From Sarocladium kiliense (taxonomy: Eukaryota; Ascomycota; Sordariomycetes; Hypocreales; Sarocladiaceae), in contig JAUZTG010000013.1 in NCBI GenBank assembly GCA_030734395.1, positions 186,001 through 250,000 on the forward strand: a stretch of DNA of 64,000 nucleotides, written 5' to 3'. Positions 43,008 to 56,553 of this stretch are shown in pieces (position 1 is the stretch's first letter; every line of letters starts with the position of its first letter). The translations under genes and the position numbers were made by a program. Below the pieces are notes generated by a model, which saw nothing but the letters and a program-made list of their open reading frames with translations, did not search any database and was not told the origin of the DNA.

Positions 43008-46000
43008 GGTCCGAGGGGGCGAAGTAGTTTGGCGGGTGCGAATCACAGGGTTCTTCGGGAGCGAGACCGAACCGTGAGGCGCAGGGCAGACAGGATGCGA
43101 TTATTTTACTGATCTGTGGAGAAAACAATGTTTATTAGTCCTTCGTTACTCACATTGTTGAGGAATTGCTGATCAGATCATGAATCGTACCTATTCCGAA
43201 GCCCCTCATTCATGCTCGTGGTAACAAGGTGAGCGAGTCCGGCGTCTTTGAAATGTGTTGGTGATCACTTCGAGTCTCTCTCTGAGGTCTCGCCGTGAGG
43301 AATCAATGCCGGGGCCAGGTTATGTCCCAAGGTGGTGAGAGGCAACAACGGTTACCGTCTGTCGCCGGAGGTCGGAGAGGACAAGAGTGTGATGAGAGTG
43401 TAAACGAACGGAATGTTGTTTGAGGCGGATGATGTTCGTACACACGATCCAAGCAAGTCTGTTCTCGTTAGAGTTGCGAGCAAGCCTTGAATAGAAGAAG
43501 CTTCAAGAAGCGTGGGGATATGTATTGAGGAGTGTGAACGAGCAAGCCATCGAGAAGATGGAGCAAGTAGGGGACCGCCAAAGTAGTTATAGAAGATGAA
43601 GATGCATCTGGTCCATGGAGCCAGTGACGGGTGCCCCTCTAAGACAATCTCTCTCAATCCACACACCCTGCCCACCCTCTGAGCCCTCTAAAAACAACCC
43701 GAGGGAAGCATAAGGTAGGCCAGTGCACTCGATCTGTTTATCCTGACCTCCACACTCGCGAGGTATCGCGGACGATACTAGCGTCCTCGCAGGGGAGGGG
43801 CGCAAGGCTCAACAAGACAAGACAAGAAACGAAAAGGGGGTGTGAACCAAGTAGGGCATCGCAGGGGGGCAGCCAGCACAGGATATCGCGAGATGGTGTG
43901 TGCTGTGTCCCGGCACCTGAGAGAGCAAGCCGCAAGCTTATGAAGAGACACCGACTCACCGGACCCGTCACACACAGACATGGCACAGAACATCATTGCC
44001 CCGAACACAACTTGCGCAGCCAAAGCTTTCGCACGCCGCCTTCGACATGATCCAGACCTCCGGGAGTCCAGAGCCCAGATTGTTGAGCTCCCTCTTTACT
44101 TTTGCTTGCCTCTGCCTTCCGCCCCAGCTTCACAGCGCGCCCTCATTTGTTTTTGCTCATCTTTCGGCCGGGGGCCTTGGGGCCAGGCCACACGCATCTT
44201 GCACATCTTGCACATACAACTCAGTAGACAGGGGATATAGAAAGGGGCGTGTCCTGGAGCTGTCAGCAACGTCGACCCGATCAAGGTGGGGGCGTGAACG
44301 GACGACGCCGATCGCTCCAGAGCTACGCCATGGGTGTACATCCTCCTGTCGAGAGGCCTTCCAGAGGAGGCGCAGGTCTCTCCGTTCGAAACGCACAGCG
44401 CAGTGCTCGCTGGAATGTGACTTACGGAAGGTGGAGGCTGGACACTAAAGACAACTGTTGTCGTAGGGCCTGTCAGGCTTTCAAACCATCCACTCTTGTC
44501 AGTCAAGGTGGTGGAGCAGCCCTCCCTTGTCCCGCCTCCCCGTCTCCTCCCCCCCATCTTCTTCCTCGGCATGAGGTTGGTAACTCTGAAGCCTGTTGAA
44601 TGTGTGTGATCAAGGCTCCGCCGCGAGACGCCATTGAGGAAGCTTGAGATCCCTCACAAGCTCCCGCCTAGAGATGTGCTGCACACCAATGTACGTGTGG
44701 GCCTGCATGCACGACAACGCCAGAACACTAGGGCTTGGACGCCTGCACTGCGCCTTTGAAGGCTGAGCACGCGCTTGTCGGTAACTTCCAGACATACGGG
44801 TCGATGGACTATTCTTGTCTCATTCCTGCATTCTGTCATCATTCGGCCGAGCAGACGATTCTCCTTGATGGTCTAGGTTCGGGAAAGCTCCATGTTCTAA
44901 AGTGAGCAAGGAACGCGAGCAGAGCTTGGCTCCTGCCAATGGTGTCTGACTTTCCACGCCTCATCACCTCAAGCTTGTCGATGGGGACATGCGACGAGGG
45001 TCAGCTCAAAGGCCCTAGAACCCTGCTGCATCGTGCCCATTTGTCGAACTGTGTTTTGCGGAGGCTGGCAAGCGAACAAGTTATTCGTCGCCTGCCGTGG
45101 GCCAGAGCAGGAGATTGGGCAGCTGCCGGAAGATGAGACAGACATCATTCACATGAGCCTCTCAGGATCCGCCACCTTGGGGTGCCCTCCCTCCCCCGCA
45201 AATATTCGGGCTGGGCGGATTCCTGGCCAGGGCACATATAAAGTCCAGGGCAAGATACACATATTGACTAGGGTCATAATGACATGGCCCCTGTTCCGCA
45301 TTCAGTACCGGCGAGTCGACTGTTTGCAACATCACCCATGCGAGTGTAAGCTGTAAGCAGATCTGCGCTGCTTCATGTCGTCTTGCTGGCCATGAGCCCG
45401 GGAACCTGGCTGAGACAGAAGAACACGCTTGCCGGCCGTCGTGCACTGGTGCAGAGATATTGGGCCCTGGTCTCGACCAGTTTATAAAGAAGCCCCCAGC
45501 GCAAGCTTGGTGGCTGGCTCACCACCGCTAAGACTGACCATCCTACAGACCATAAAGCTGCCGCGGGAAGACGGGAGATACCAGAGGTGTCCTGATCTCT
45601 CACGGATTCGGGGTGACTGCTTTGAGATCAAACCCATCCATATGATAATACACAACTATGTATCCGTATTGCGGCCCTTGTCAGCCAAGTTTGAACCCTG
45701 CTGCTGTCGGTTGCGATGGTCCGCTTAACTGACTCAAACCACAGAATGCGTTATCTGAGGGGTTACATTTCACGACGATACCCTGCTTAGGATATCCGCT
45801 TGTTGGTTCAGCCAGCAGCAACGGAACGTAGGTGACCATTGCTGACGACAGTAACAACATGTGGCGGGCTGGCCTATCGAAAGTTTCATGCGAGCTCGCA
45901 GGACCAAGGCTCACAACGTAGGCATGATGTGAACGTCAGGCCAACCGGCGGTCGGGAAGACAGTTTGCCCTCAAGGCTTGCAGCGTGCTATTTTGGTCAC

Positions 46001-49000
46001 CAAATGGTTGCACTGGGGATGCAACCCACGCCATTACATGTTGAGATCATATCCACACTGGCAGCAGACTGGGCCAATGGCAGGTCTCGGCGCCTGCCGC
46101 AGCCCATCGGCTCCGAAATGATGGCATAGCCCGTCCCGCAGTCACAGCTTGTACAGGAGTGCTGTGGTGGTGGATGGATTCCAGGCTTTGCCGGCTGCTC
46201 CACTATGCTGCTTTGGGGAATTCGTGTTTTTGTATCCCACATGTCCCCTCATCCAATCTCTGATGTCAGGGGTGCTGGGGTCGATCCTGTTGTCTTTTGC
46301 TGAAAGTTGACAGGCTCAAAGGTAAGTCGACTCGATAGCGACAGTAGAGCTCGCTTCGACCTTTTTGGTCATTCGGTTGCTGTAGTCATCTGGGGGCGTC
46401 TGCGAGCAGAATCCATCTGGTCCCATGTCCCAGCAAGCGGTGCAATGTGTGTCGAACCCTGATCTTTGTGGCGCACAGTCGGCGTTCTTCTTCGTGGACG
46501 AGGCATTCCCAGCATTCTGGTCAGCAAATCACCGTCAAGGGCGTCTCACGGATTGTGACGTGGCTGTCCCTGATCCTCCTCATCGGGCTGGGCCGAGACT
46601 GAGCGATGGCGCAGACCATCAGACCACTCACTGCAAGTGTCACTGTTCACGTGGACGCTGCTCAAAGTCTCTTTTTTCCCCTCCCATCATCTCCGCCTTC
46701 CCTGACAGCCCTTTCGTAACATGTACTGTCCTGACGGGGGATTTCGAATGGTTGGCGCCGACAGACCACTTTAAAGCACCACGGCTTAAACCTCGTTTCA
46801 TCGAGCAATTGGACGTTATTGTGTTGTTTAGCCAAAGCTTGTTACCCACGTAAGAAGCTTGCCAGCACACGCTAGGAGAAATTGAACTCTAGTCCGAATT
46901 CAGAGCTGCGAAGCGGTGTCGGCCAGCCAGTGGGTCGCGGCTGGCATTGCGGAAAGTTGCATCAATTCCGTTATTCTGTGACTATCATGTTAGCGAGCTT
47001 GATGGAGCTATGGAGTATGCTTGGAGAGACCTCGGATGATTCGTTCAGGACAACGTTCAATTCCCGATCTCCAGGTTCTTGACTCGGTGTTTCCTTGGCG
47101 GTGACCATGAACAAACAGCCCACGCAAAGGGATTTTACCGCCCTTGTAGCACATTTATGTTATCCACTTGTCAGGCTGACTTGGTGGGGTTGCAAAAATA
47201 CTCCCGCAAGACCGGTAGCACCGTGGTTTCGAAACGACAAGCAGTTCGACGCCCAAGAACCCACATCCGTCTTAGAGGCGGCTTGATACGAAAATGTCGA
47301 AATGTGCGGTCGCCTTCTTCATTGGTCATCCTAAAGAGGCACCCGGCTGTTGCTTGAAGGTAAGCACCGTCCAGGGCTCATTCAGGAGCATTCAAGGTGG
47401 GTGCATGTGGCTGCTGACGTGAAGCATCGCCGTCCTGATTATGAAAGTCTCCAATTCCTGTTGCATAAGGTAGTTGCGCAGTCGGTTCGGCGCGAGTATA
47501 GAGAAGAACGGTTCTTCGCCAACCAGACGTGTGGCGTCGTTCTTGTGGCGTCACCTAACGCATGTAGTGCACTACGTCCGTAGACATGTGCCTGCGCCCG
47601 TTCAGCCCTACCAGGCAACCATCAATCTGGGCAAAGGGATTGGCGTTGAGGTCCGAGATGGCTTCGGTCACCTGAAAATCCGTGATACACTGCACCAGTG
47701 CACGACATGCAGAGCCATGCCATCGGATCCGTAATTGTGTCTGGCCTGACGCATTACGGCCACGTCGGTGAAATTGAGGTGCCATGCAAGAGGGCAGGGA
47801 CTGTTTGAGGTAGCCGGCGATGATACACTACGGCATGCCCGTCTGACTCGTCTTGTACCAGCCAATTCCAGGGGTCTCTGCCTGCATGGGAGAGCAAGGT
47901 TGGCCCTTGTGACAAGTGGTATGCCCAACCTCGAAGTTTGTCGAAAGTTGCGATAGTAGTCACCTGGTGCCACCTGTCTGTGGTTTCTTCTTCCGTGGTC
48001 TGGTGCTGCAGCCTGCCTTGGCGACGCAAACATTGCTGAACGACTTTATGTTTGGGATAAAGCCCTTCTACTCTCTGTGAAATTCGTGTCAGGGCACCAA
48101 CAAGAACACAAGTCCAACAACTGCCATTCTTTACGGGAGTCAGGTGACCTGCCCCACGTCTTTCCCAAACAACGGCTGCTGTGCATCGCCAGTGCTCCTG
48201 CCTTCTCCTGGCCGAGGCATTGATGATTAGATGATGCAGTCATTCGAGAGCCCAGAGGTTCATGGTGTCTCAGCAAAACCAAAGTCAACGTAAGGTAAGG
48301 TAGCCTATCATGGTCCAAGTCTGTCAGATGCGCCTCTTGGGACTATCGCCAAGACCAATACCAAACGGGAGACGACCCATGCAGTGAGGTTGCATCGTGA
48401 TGCTCTGAATAGAACGCGGGCCCATGATCGTGCTGTTGTAGGCACGAATGATAATTACAGTAGCCAATGACTCTCCCCAGCGAGGCAGTGTATTAGTAGT
48501 GGTGTGGTTGCAGCTGGCGGCGAGTCGCAAAGGATGCGTCATCTGCACTGATAATATCATTCGCGTCGTGTGTGTAGCGCAACCACACAACAGCGCACGG
48601 CAAGATGACAAGCCGGCCCGCTAGGCTCGACTTGAAGGGCACGACAGGATGGACCTGGCACATCAAGAGTGGTCCTGGGCAGTCCCTGGAAGCCGGTTCC
48701 TAATTGAAAAATGCAACCACAATGTTCGGGGGGGATGGACAGACAGACGCTAGGGCATACGAGATGCACTCCCTGTAGGAACATCAAGCCACAGGTGAGG
48801 AAAGCGACCTGGTTGGGCCTGTGGTCTGGCTCAGTGATAGGGCTGAGGGGCAGGACAACACACTGAGAGCCACCAAGGGCCGCTGCCAACAGGCGTGCTC
48901 GAGTAAGCTGCCCTGTGGCTTGAGTGCATTGAGGCGCCGCACATACCTAGAGGGGTGTGCCTAGCTCCGCCGTTGTCCATCTCACCTCCTCACTACGACC

Positions 49001-50520
49001 ACGCCTGTGCCCTGCTGCATCGACCCCTCTACGGCCCTGGCTGAGGTCGCGATCATCTTCAGGCTTCCCTGCCTCACCTCCATCAGTGACATGGGGATAT
49101 CCTCTCCAACACTCAAGGACATGAGACTATACATGACCACTGTGGTGCTGGCGTGCCCCAGCTGTAGTCCATCTTGCCGTCATCGATTTGCTCGTCGAGA
49201 CTATCAGGTCTGCGCTCCCTGCTACCGACTTTGAGGTTAGCATGCCTGTCACTTCCGATGCCCCTGTACTCTTGGCTTCCTGTTCCCACCGCCTAATGCT
49301 GGATAGGTCAAGATCTGTGCTTCATCTGGCACCCTCCCGCTCTTTTCGCTGGAAATCGGAAGCCTAGTGTGGTAATGACTGCGAGGCTGTCGAATGAGCA
49401 TCGTTCACCTTGCGCTGTCCCTGTTCTAGGCTGCTGCGTGCCTTGAAAAAAAAAAATGGCGGAATTCGCAGTCTGTCAGCAAGTGACTGGGCCCCCGGCC
49501 ACGCATGGCCCCGTCCAATGCGACCATGTTTCATAGCACTGGCCATCAAGCATCCCGTCACGTTACAAGGCAAGACACATTTTGGGGACGCATGGTCGCC
49601 TATCTAACGCCCAGAAATGCTTTCAAACCGCCACAGGAGGAGACAAGCATTGCAAGACATGCATCGCTGCTGAACTAGACTTGGCGTTTGGATTTCCAAC
49701 CAATGTTGAAAGCGAAGGCCAACTCACTGCCGCTTGCGAACTGTGCGCTCCGTGCACAAGATTGTGCAGACTACTCCGCGCATCAAGCCCATTTTCCTTT
49801 CCACAGGAACTGTGGATCCTCCAGGCACAGATATCGTTCGTTGGCTGGCGTCGGGATCGCCGAAGCACTTTCCGTGATCGTCAACTACGCAGTCTCTATC
49901 AACTGTCACCTCATCGGCCTTCAGTCTTGTGAATCGCGACTCAATACACACAACGTTTGTCGTGGGCTTCAGATCGGTACAGCATTCTGAGTTTGAGTCG
50001 AAGGATGTAGGCACTCAGCTCACGTGGCCGTATCTGCCTTGACGTTTCTGCGGTGCATGCGCCATCTTTGCAGCAAAGTCAAGAGCCGGGCCGCAAAAGT
50101 GAGATCGAGTGACTTGACAATTCGGTCAACGACTGTCGACTCGTCGCCAATTTTCATGCATCCAAAGCCTATCGTCGTAGGGAAACTCATGCCGGGACCG
50201 CAATCTCATCATACAGAAAACGCAGGACCGGCACCATCCAATGAGGGTAGCGAAACGCAATGAGGCACGACTACGATGCCGAGAATGGACATGGACCAGG
50301 GCATCACACAAGCTGATTTCTCCGGTGGATCATGCAGATCGTTGGTCCCGGGCATCCAATGCTCCATTCAACCCCCAGACGCGCATGCATGTAGGAAGCG
50401 ACGGCGTCTCTAAAGAGATTGTGCAGGACTTCATTCAGTGATGGCCAGGTCAGCCATGTTGGGACAATGTGCAGGCAAGAATAACTAGATCGACAGCGCT
50501 TTCCGGGATCCACAGGTCTG

Positions 50521-50530
50521 TACGGAGTAC
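50521..50530 (+). repeat. TACGGAGTAC motif, copy 2
   Basis: Exact copy of the 10-mer found at 33694 and 52595, here inside tacggagtactcagtact, where AGTACT occurs twice. Confidence 0.4.
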
Positions 50531-52594
50531 TCAGTACTGTACCATTATGTGTGGTGCTGCACAGACTCTCGGACGATTTACACTTCTGCCGCTGGCGGCG
50601 TCCACACCAAAGATGATCGACCAAGGCGCTTGAAGCCTTTCTGGTTAGTGCCAATGTCCACCTCAGACGAATTGCCAGATTAGTCGCTCCGCGATGACCA
50701 TCGCATCAACACCCTTTCGCGGAATTGCCCATCTCGTGGGAGCCTCAGATGGGATTCGCCATGTCGCGTCAAGCCGCACTACGGAGCAGGCTCGATTGAA
50801 ATTCATGCGAGTCAAGGCCCAGCTTGCCCCAGTTCTTTGTTGATTCAGTCCCCCAACTTCAGTGTGGTGGCCTTTCGACAGACACAGAGGTGTTCATTCA
50901 GCTTTAAGCCGCAAGTCAGCCTCGCGTGCATCCTCTTGCATTTGGTCTATCGTCTTTCACTTACTGTTGCAGCTGGTGGCCTAGTTTCTATGACAACACA
51001 AATCTCCTTATCATCGGGGGAAACGGGTCACACGGGCAAAATTGTCCATTCGTCAGGATCACCACATGTGTTGCCTTGCGGTGGGGTGTTTCAATGCCAG
51101 GTAGAGGCGGGACTTCATCCTGCATGAAATATTGCAGCCGCCAAAGCTGGCCCTCTCTGCATCACGACCAAAGAATCGTCATTTGTTTCCTGGCCACAGA
51201 TAGCAAGGATGGGATGGATTTCGGGGCGGCCGCCTGCTTTCCCCGGATGAGACAGTCCATGTCAACTACAGGCCATGTTGGCCTAGGCCTTGGCACATGG
51301 AGGGAGCGGAGCCAAACCCTATCCTTCACAGAATTCGCTTCCAAGACAAGGCGTCCATTGAGGTCTCGAGACTCGCGCTCGACACAGAATCGGGAACAGC
51401 GGATGTGACAGGCTGTGTTGACCAACCACTTTCATTGATCTGTGGTCCGCTAGTACGTCAAGTATTAACAGAAAGTCTTGTTCTCGAGAATCGGGCCTAT
51501 GTGTAGTCCCATCTCGCGGGTGTAGCCCACAGAGATCCAGGGTTTGAAGGCTTTGGGTGCCGCGAACGTACCAGGTATCCGATCGACACTTGCTACTCGT
51601 TGAGTGTTTTGGAAGACGTTGCGTCCCGTTACAGGGGCTACGATCAACACGAATATCTCGAAATGGCAAAAGCTGGACCGGATGTCTGGAATGCCGAAGC
51701 CTTGTGAGACTTGATCTTAGGCCCAGAGACTTGGGCTGCATGCTGATCATGGTCGGCGATGACCAGGGGTTCGGTGATCTAGCTATCCTCCATGAGGGTT
51801 GCTTCACACTCAATAATTGAGAGTTTATGGTCTATCCGTTTCCAGGTAATCGCCACCTAGCATGCAACGCTGTGGCTGCTTTCCGAGAGGGTTTGCGGTA
51901 CTGAAACTGCCGCCTTGGGACGGAGGGGCTACGATGCAAGCCCAGGCCGCTCTAGGGCGGTCGATAATCCTGTGAGCTTGGGAGTGCTCACACATACAGT
52001 TTTGGGGGCGCGATCGCAAGGGTGTGATCTTGGTGCAATCAAAAACCCGGAACCATGATGCTTAAAAGCCATGATATGATCCCCCTCGGCCGTGCATGCG
52101 TTAGCGCAAGCCTGCTACCTAAGAGCACAAAACTTGAGATAGGCACAGCTGTTGACCCTGTCGGACTCTTCGGGCTGATCTGGAAGGGAATGGACGCTGT
52201 TCTAAACCACAGCAAAGGTTGCGTTGCAGTTCAAATCTGCCCGCCCAGATACTGACAAAGGCTGCCAGGTTTGACAAAGGCCTGAGATGCTATGCAGCTA
52301 CTCAACGGGATGGGCAGTAAAACGTGGGAGGCCAGGGGACAGGCGGGCAGCGCGGATCACTACAGTGCCCCGGATGCATTTAACGACGATCCCTGTCGCC
52401 GTCGCTCTGGGTCGTGGGTCGGGTACCGAACACTGCCATCGCACTGTTATTTCAGCCTGTTAGTTCTGGCTCGTCATACCTACGTACTTACAACACTCAT
52501 GGTTGCATATGCGGCACTGGCGCCAGTCACTGTTAAAGACAAGTGGAGGTGGTTATCAGGTGAGCAGGGGATTGCTCTGGTTAAACATACAGAG

Positions 52595-52604
52595 TACGGA
52601 GTAC
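52595..52604 (+). repeat. TACGGAGTAC motif, copy 3
   Basis: Exact copy of the same 10-mer, preceded by a further GAG so that GAGTACGGAGTAC forms a direct repeat of GAGTAC. Confidence 0.4.
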
Positions 52605-52968
52605 ATGCAGGCTCATAAAAACGCCCAAGGTTGCTGGGGGGGTAATTATGTTGGCTTCGAGCGGGTGCATTTGGGCTGCAAGCCAGATCTTCTCCCGTTG
52701 CTGGGATAATATATAGTGATGGTGTCCAGGGGAAAGCCACAGTGGCATCGGTTGAGGGTATTGATGGTATGCGGTTCTGACCAGGCGGATGCCCCAGGGT
52801 TGGTTGGCAGCACGCCAGCCACGATACCAAACTCAGGGTGACCAGAACTTCGGGATGGACGCAGCATGCTCGGATTCGTCGGTTATCAATCCGCTCTCCC
52901 ATTCCCAATGGCCGTTGGCCTCGTTTGTTCGAGTAGCGATACGAGGCAGCAAACAACTCATCGACGGC

Positions 52969-52989
52969 AGGGTTCAGGGTTCAGGGCTC
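52969..52989 (+). repeat. Three tandem heptamers AGGGTTC/AGGGCTC
   Basis: Two exact AGGGTTC units are followed by one AGGGCTC. The unit resembles a degenerate telomere repeat but is too short to be an interstitial telomere. Confidence 0.5.
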
Positions 52990-55494
52990 GAGGGAAACAT
53001 TACCGTCAGGCTAGGTAATTAACACATGTGGCTGCGATCTGGGCCTGGCGTCACCGTCTGCCCTGCCGTACGGGGCACCAGGGGAGGGGGGCCAGGAATC
53101 TAGGATGAAGGCACGCGAAAACAGAGGCGATCCGGAGGGGGTGGGTGCAAGGCATTGACTGGGTCTCAAGCGGTACAAGCGTGTAAGTTGTCGACGGCCA
53201 AGTTGAAGCTAATATTGATGCATGTCATTAACAGTGCTAATGAAAACAGGCGACACGGCCATGGCAAGGTGGGTGCGACTATCTCGGCGCCGTCACAGGC
53301 GGGTGCAGGGACGTAGGGTGTGATGGCTCCACGGGTGCTGCTATTATTACCTCTGGCTCGCATTTCCCGTCCCCTTTTTGGGCCAGACAATCCCACCCTC
53401 CTTTACCGTGGCTATAGGTCGATCATTGTATGGCCTGGCTGTCTGCCATGCCACCAGGGAGCTCCCTGAGCACGTACCAGCAACCAGTACGGCGACAAGA
53501 ACACCCCCCAGCCTGTCCTCCACCCGAGAGTCTGTTCCCCCTCGATCTATTGCAACTCCATCGAGACGGGTGATCCACTTCAGTCAGTTGGGGGCTCTGA
53601 CCCCTGGAGGTTCATGACACTAGGAGCCTGCCTGCCCCGTATCTGTCGCTTAATGGCGGAATTGCCTCCGTCAAGGGTTTGTACAGACAACTGTGCGGCT
53701 CGGTTCAGTGAGCTATGACAACCCACTTTCCGCTGTCGACCGATATCGCTTTCTCCGCAGTGGAGGGCGTTGCATCTCTGCCACGAGGCGGGCCCTGTAC
53801 TGCGGTTCGGTTGCGGATCATATCAGGCCATGTGACGATTGAGGCAACTTTGTTCTGCTTGTCAAATGATGTCTGTCCTTTCTCGATCTGGATCCGAGGT
53901 CCAGGATGCTCCATTCCGCAGTGAAGCGAAAGCGACGGCCTACACCTAAGTCCCTGACTTGTCTGAACAGGCGCACTGCACGGGCCAGGAGATGAAAGGG
54001 ACAGGGGCCCTGCGGTGGCTTGACGAACTCGAGCCTTCTCCCAACCACGTCGCGAGGCGTGGGGAGTGGATGTGATGAGAGGCGCAACTAAGCTTTCGCG
54101 CATCACGGAGACTCTAGATATTATGCCATTTTGCCTTTACTTTGTCGTTTTGAGAACCAGAGCTAACTAATCGTAGATTCCATAACGGCCACGAGACCCA
54201 GTCCATGGCTCTGGCAAGCCACCGCGATGCGAAGCTTAATCGACCACCGTTTCCAGACCCTGAATTGGGCTGCAGTTGGTGGCGATTGGCGCGAGAAGTA
54301 GCTTCTCCTTTGCCTTCTTTGCAACGGCGCGCGAAGCTCTGTGCGCGAATGGCTCTGACGGAGCGTTGCCCACCCCCGCATGGTGTGCGCTTTGTCCAGT
54401 TTGGCGCGAACTAGCACCGTCTCAAGGCGTTTTCATCTGTGATGAACCTCCCAACTGGGTTCGCCCAAAGTTCAAAGGAAGGGACTAGACGCCCAGCGGC
54501 CGCTTTGCGCAAACATGCTTCGGGATAAGCAAACAAAGAGTGGAAATTTGCCCAAACATTGTTCTCCATCCGTGGGAAACGGCTTGGTAAAGAGCGGAGC
54601 GATGGCGCCGTGTTGAGTTGTCGGCAGATCCTGCCTACTAACCTACGAGGATAGGCACCATACCGTCTGGGGACCCTATGAAGGATGAAGGCACACACGC
54701 ACACACCCTGCTCTGCTTATTCTGTGGTTTGCGCGGCATGTCACGGGCAGATTCTCGAGGCCTGGGCTTTCTTTCTTGCAGCTTCGCTCTCGCCCTATCA
54801 CAACCGCTCCCAATGCGGTAGTCTCGTGTGTTTTGTCAAAGTCTTGGCAATTCTTTTGGCGATTTCGTCTCCCCAGACAGCATAGGACATGGGAAGGTTC
54901 CAGGGGGGTTGCATGCAAAGCTTCCCCTGCCGCAGGGGTTGGTGGTGGGGAGGGATGGGGCCTAGGCAGAGGAGAGGCTGCTCATGTCCCCGGGAGACGG
55001 GTGCGGCATCGATGTGTTCCCTTGTCCCGTCCGGCGCACGAGCCCATGATGGATGAAATGGATGTGCTGTGTTGTCCATCCGTCTGTGTATCTGTCCCAG
55101 GACCCGCCTAAACCCCCTGTACGTTTTGGCGTCCCATCTTGGTTTCTCTTTGTCTCTGTTCCGGTATAGTGGGGATGGGAGGGGGATCTCGTTTGATGGG
55201 TGGCCGCTAAGTTTTTTGAAACTTGTGGGTGTGTAGGTCTGTAGTAATAGGCTTTGGAGGTCTGCCTTGCCACCTTTCACGATGGATGGGGAGGCTTTTT
55301 CCAACGTAAGTTTATGAGGCCGAGAAACGGGATGGGAGGAGGAGGGTGCAGAAGAAGAGGGGCGATTCAGGATTGGGCAAGTGAGTCGTGGGAAGGCAGC
55401 TGGAGAGAGATGGGACTTCGGTACCAGCTTGGGGGGGAGTAGCGACCAGAGTGTCTGGGCTTCAGGCTGTCGAGTGTGCTTGTGGCGTGTTACT

Positions 55495-55529
55495 GGGCTT
55501 GGGGCTTGGGACTTGGGTCTTGGGACTCG
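55495..55529 (+). repeat. Five tandem heptamers GG(G/A/T)CTTG
   Basis: GGGCTTG, GGGCTTG, GGACTTG, GGTCTTG and GGACTCG follow without gaps. A small diverged minisatellite within the gene desert. Confidence 0.7.
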
Positions 55530-56553
55530 ACAGCTTCGGGTGCCATGCCAGCTGAGGGATAGAAGATGGTGTCGTCGCAGAGAGGTGTACAGGGTAGTGA
55601 CTTCTGGTTGGTCAGTCCCAGGCGGTGTCGGTGAGAATGACTTCGGGGGCTGAGAGCACGGGGGATTGGATACGAGTGATGAGCCATCGAATAGCTTTGC
55701 CTCTATTATTATATTTCAACTTGAGCATGGTCGTTGAGGCTCGGAGCCGAAAACTGTCATGGACTTATCCTTCGGTAGTGGGCGAAACGTGTGTAAGTTT
55801 GACGTGTGACTATCATTAGCATGCCTTGGGAACTAGCATTGAACTTACTTTCCTGCCTCTCCAGTAGCCTATGCTGGCAATATCGTACGATTGCGTGAAC
55901 TGTAATAGATACTATATTCGAGCAGAAGTTCATATTGATGGAGAAATGCTGCTTGAGGAGCATAGTGATCATCAAGTTCGGAGCTCTTGTTCCTGATTAC
56001 TCGTGATAGCATGTGAATGATACCGGTCCAGGGTAGCTAGTCTATCAGCGGTGCCAAGTCATCAGTCGACCTTAGGCACCCGACCTTGAGAATGTTGATG
56101 TGAGAGCTCTTGAAGGAGCAAGTGTTCAAGGAAAGGGTATATGATCTAGCGCAACATAGCTATACCATAACGTAGGGTTCAGCTCATCAATGCTATTCAT
56201 GTCGGAGCACTCACCTTCTGCAGGGTAGTTTATCCCCATCCCCAGACAATCACGTGGTCCGTCCGAATCATCATCAGCAGCTTAAGTAAGCCAAGCCGGG
56301 GTAGCGTGAACGTGGCTTCAAGCTCCGGAGCTTACCTGCCCCGGCCTGATCTGACCCTCGTTTGCGACGTCGACCGTTACGTGACATCTTCCTGCCCACG
56401 CAATCACAAACATCGTGGGCATAACCTCATATCTCAGAAGCTCCATTCGCAGCCGGTGTATCTCGACATACTGGTTTTGGAGATGGACTCCTAGCCGGCT
56501 TTTGCTGGTTGTTACAATAGCCGTCCCCGTGCTTGCGCGATCAGATGTCCAAG

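Larger units (their letters stand above)
43008..56553. other. About 13.5-kb gene desert
   Basis: No open frame here exceeds about 170 codons, and none has domain, signal peptide, membrane-segment or conserved-motif character. Candidate splice joins tested by eye do not lengthen them. The composition looks similar to neighbouring intergenic DNA and is not AT-rich, so this is neither a RIP-degraded repeat island nor a centromere-like block. Visible small structures are TACGGAGTAC at two places, heptanucleotide repeats at 52969-52989 and 55495-55529, and TATA-like elements near 45236 and 52708. It lies upstream of both the C2H2 factor (minus strand) and HRD1 (plus strand). Real small genes or non-coding RNAs may be present but cannot be recognised from sequence alone. 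Confidence 0.6.

Noticed and set aside
46425..46853. 142-codon frame in the gene desert
   Set aside because: No recognisable domain; codon and residue pattern look random. Kept as non-coding.
47668..48889. Several 90-120 codon minus-strand frames in the gene desert
   Set aside because: No two can be joined by plausible splice sites into a protein with family features.
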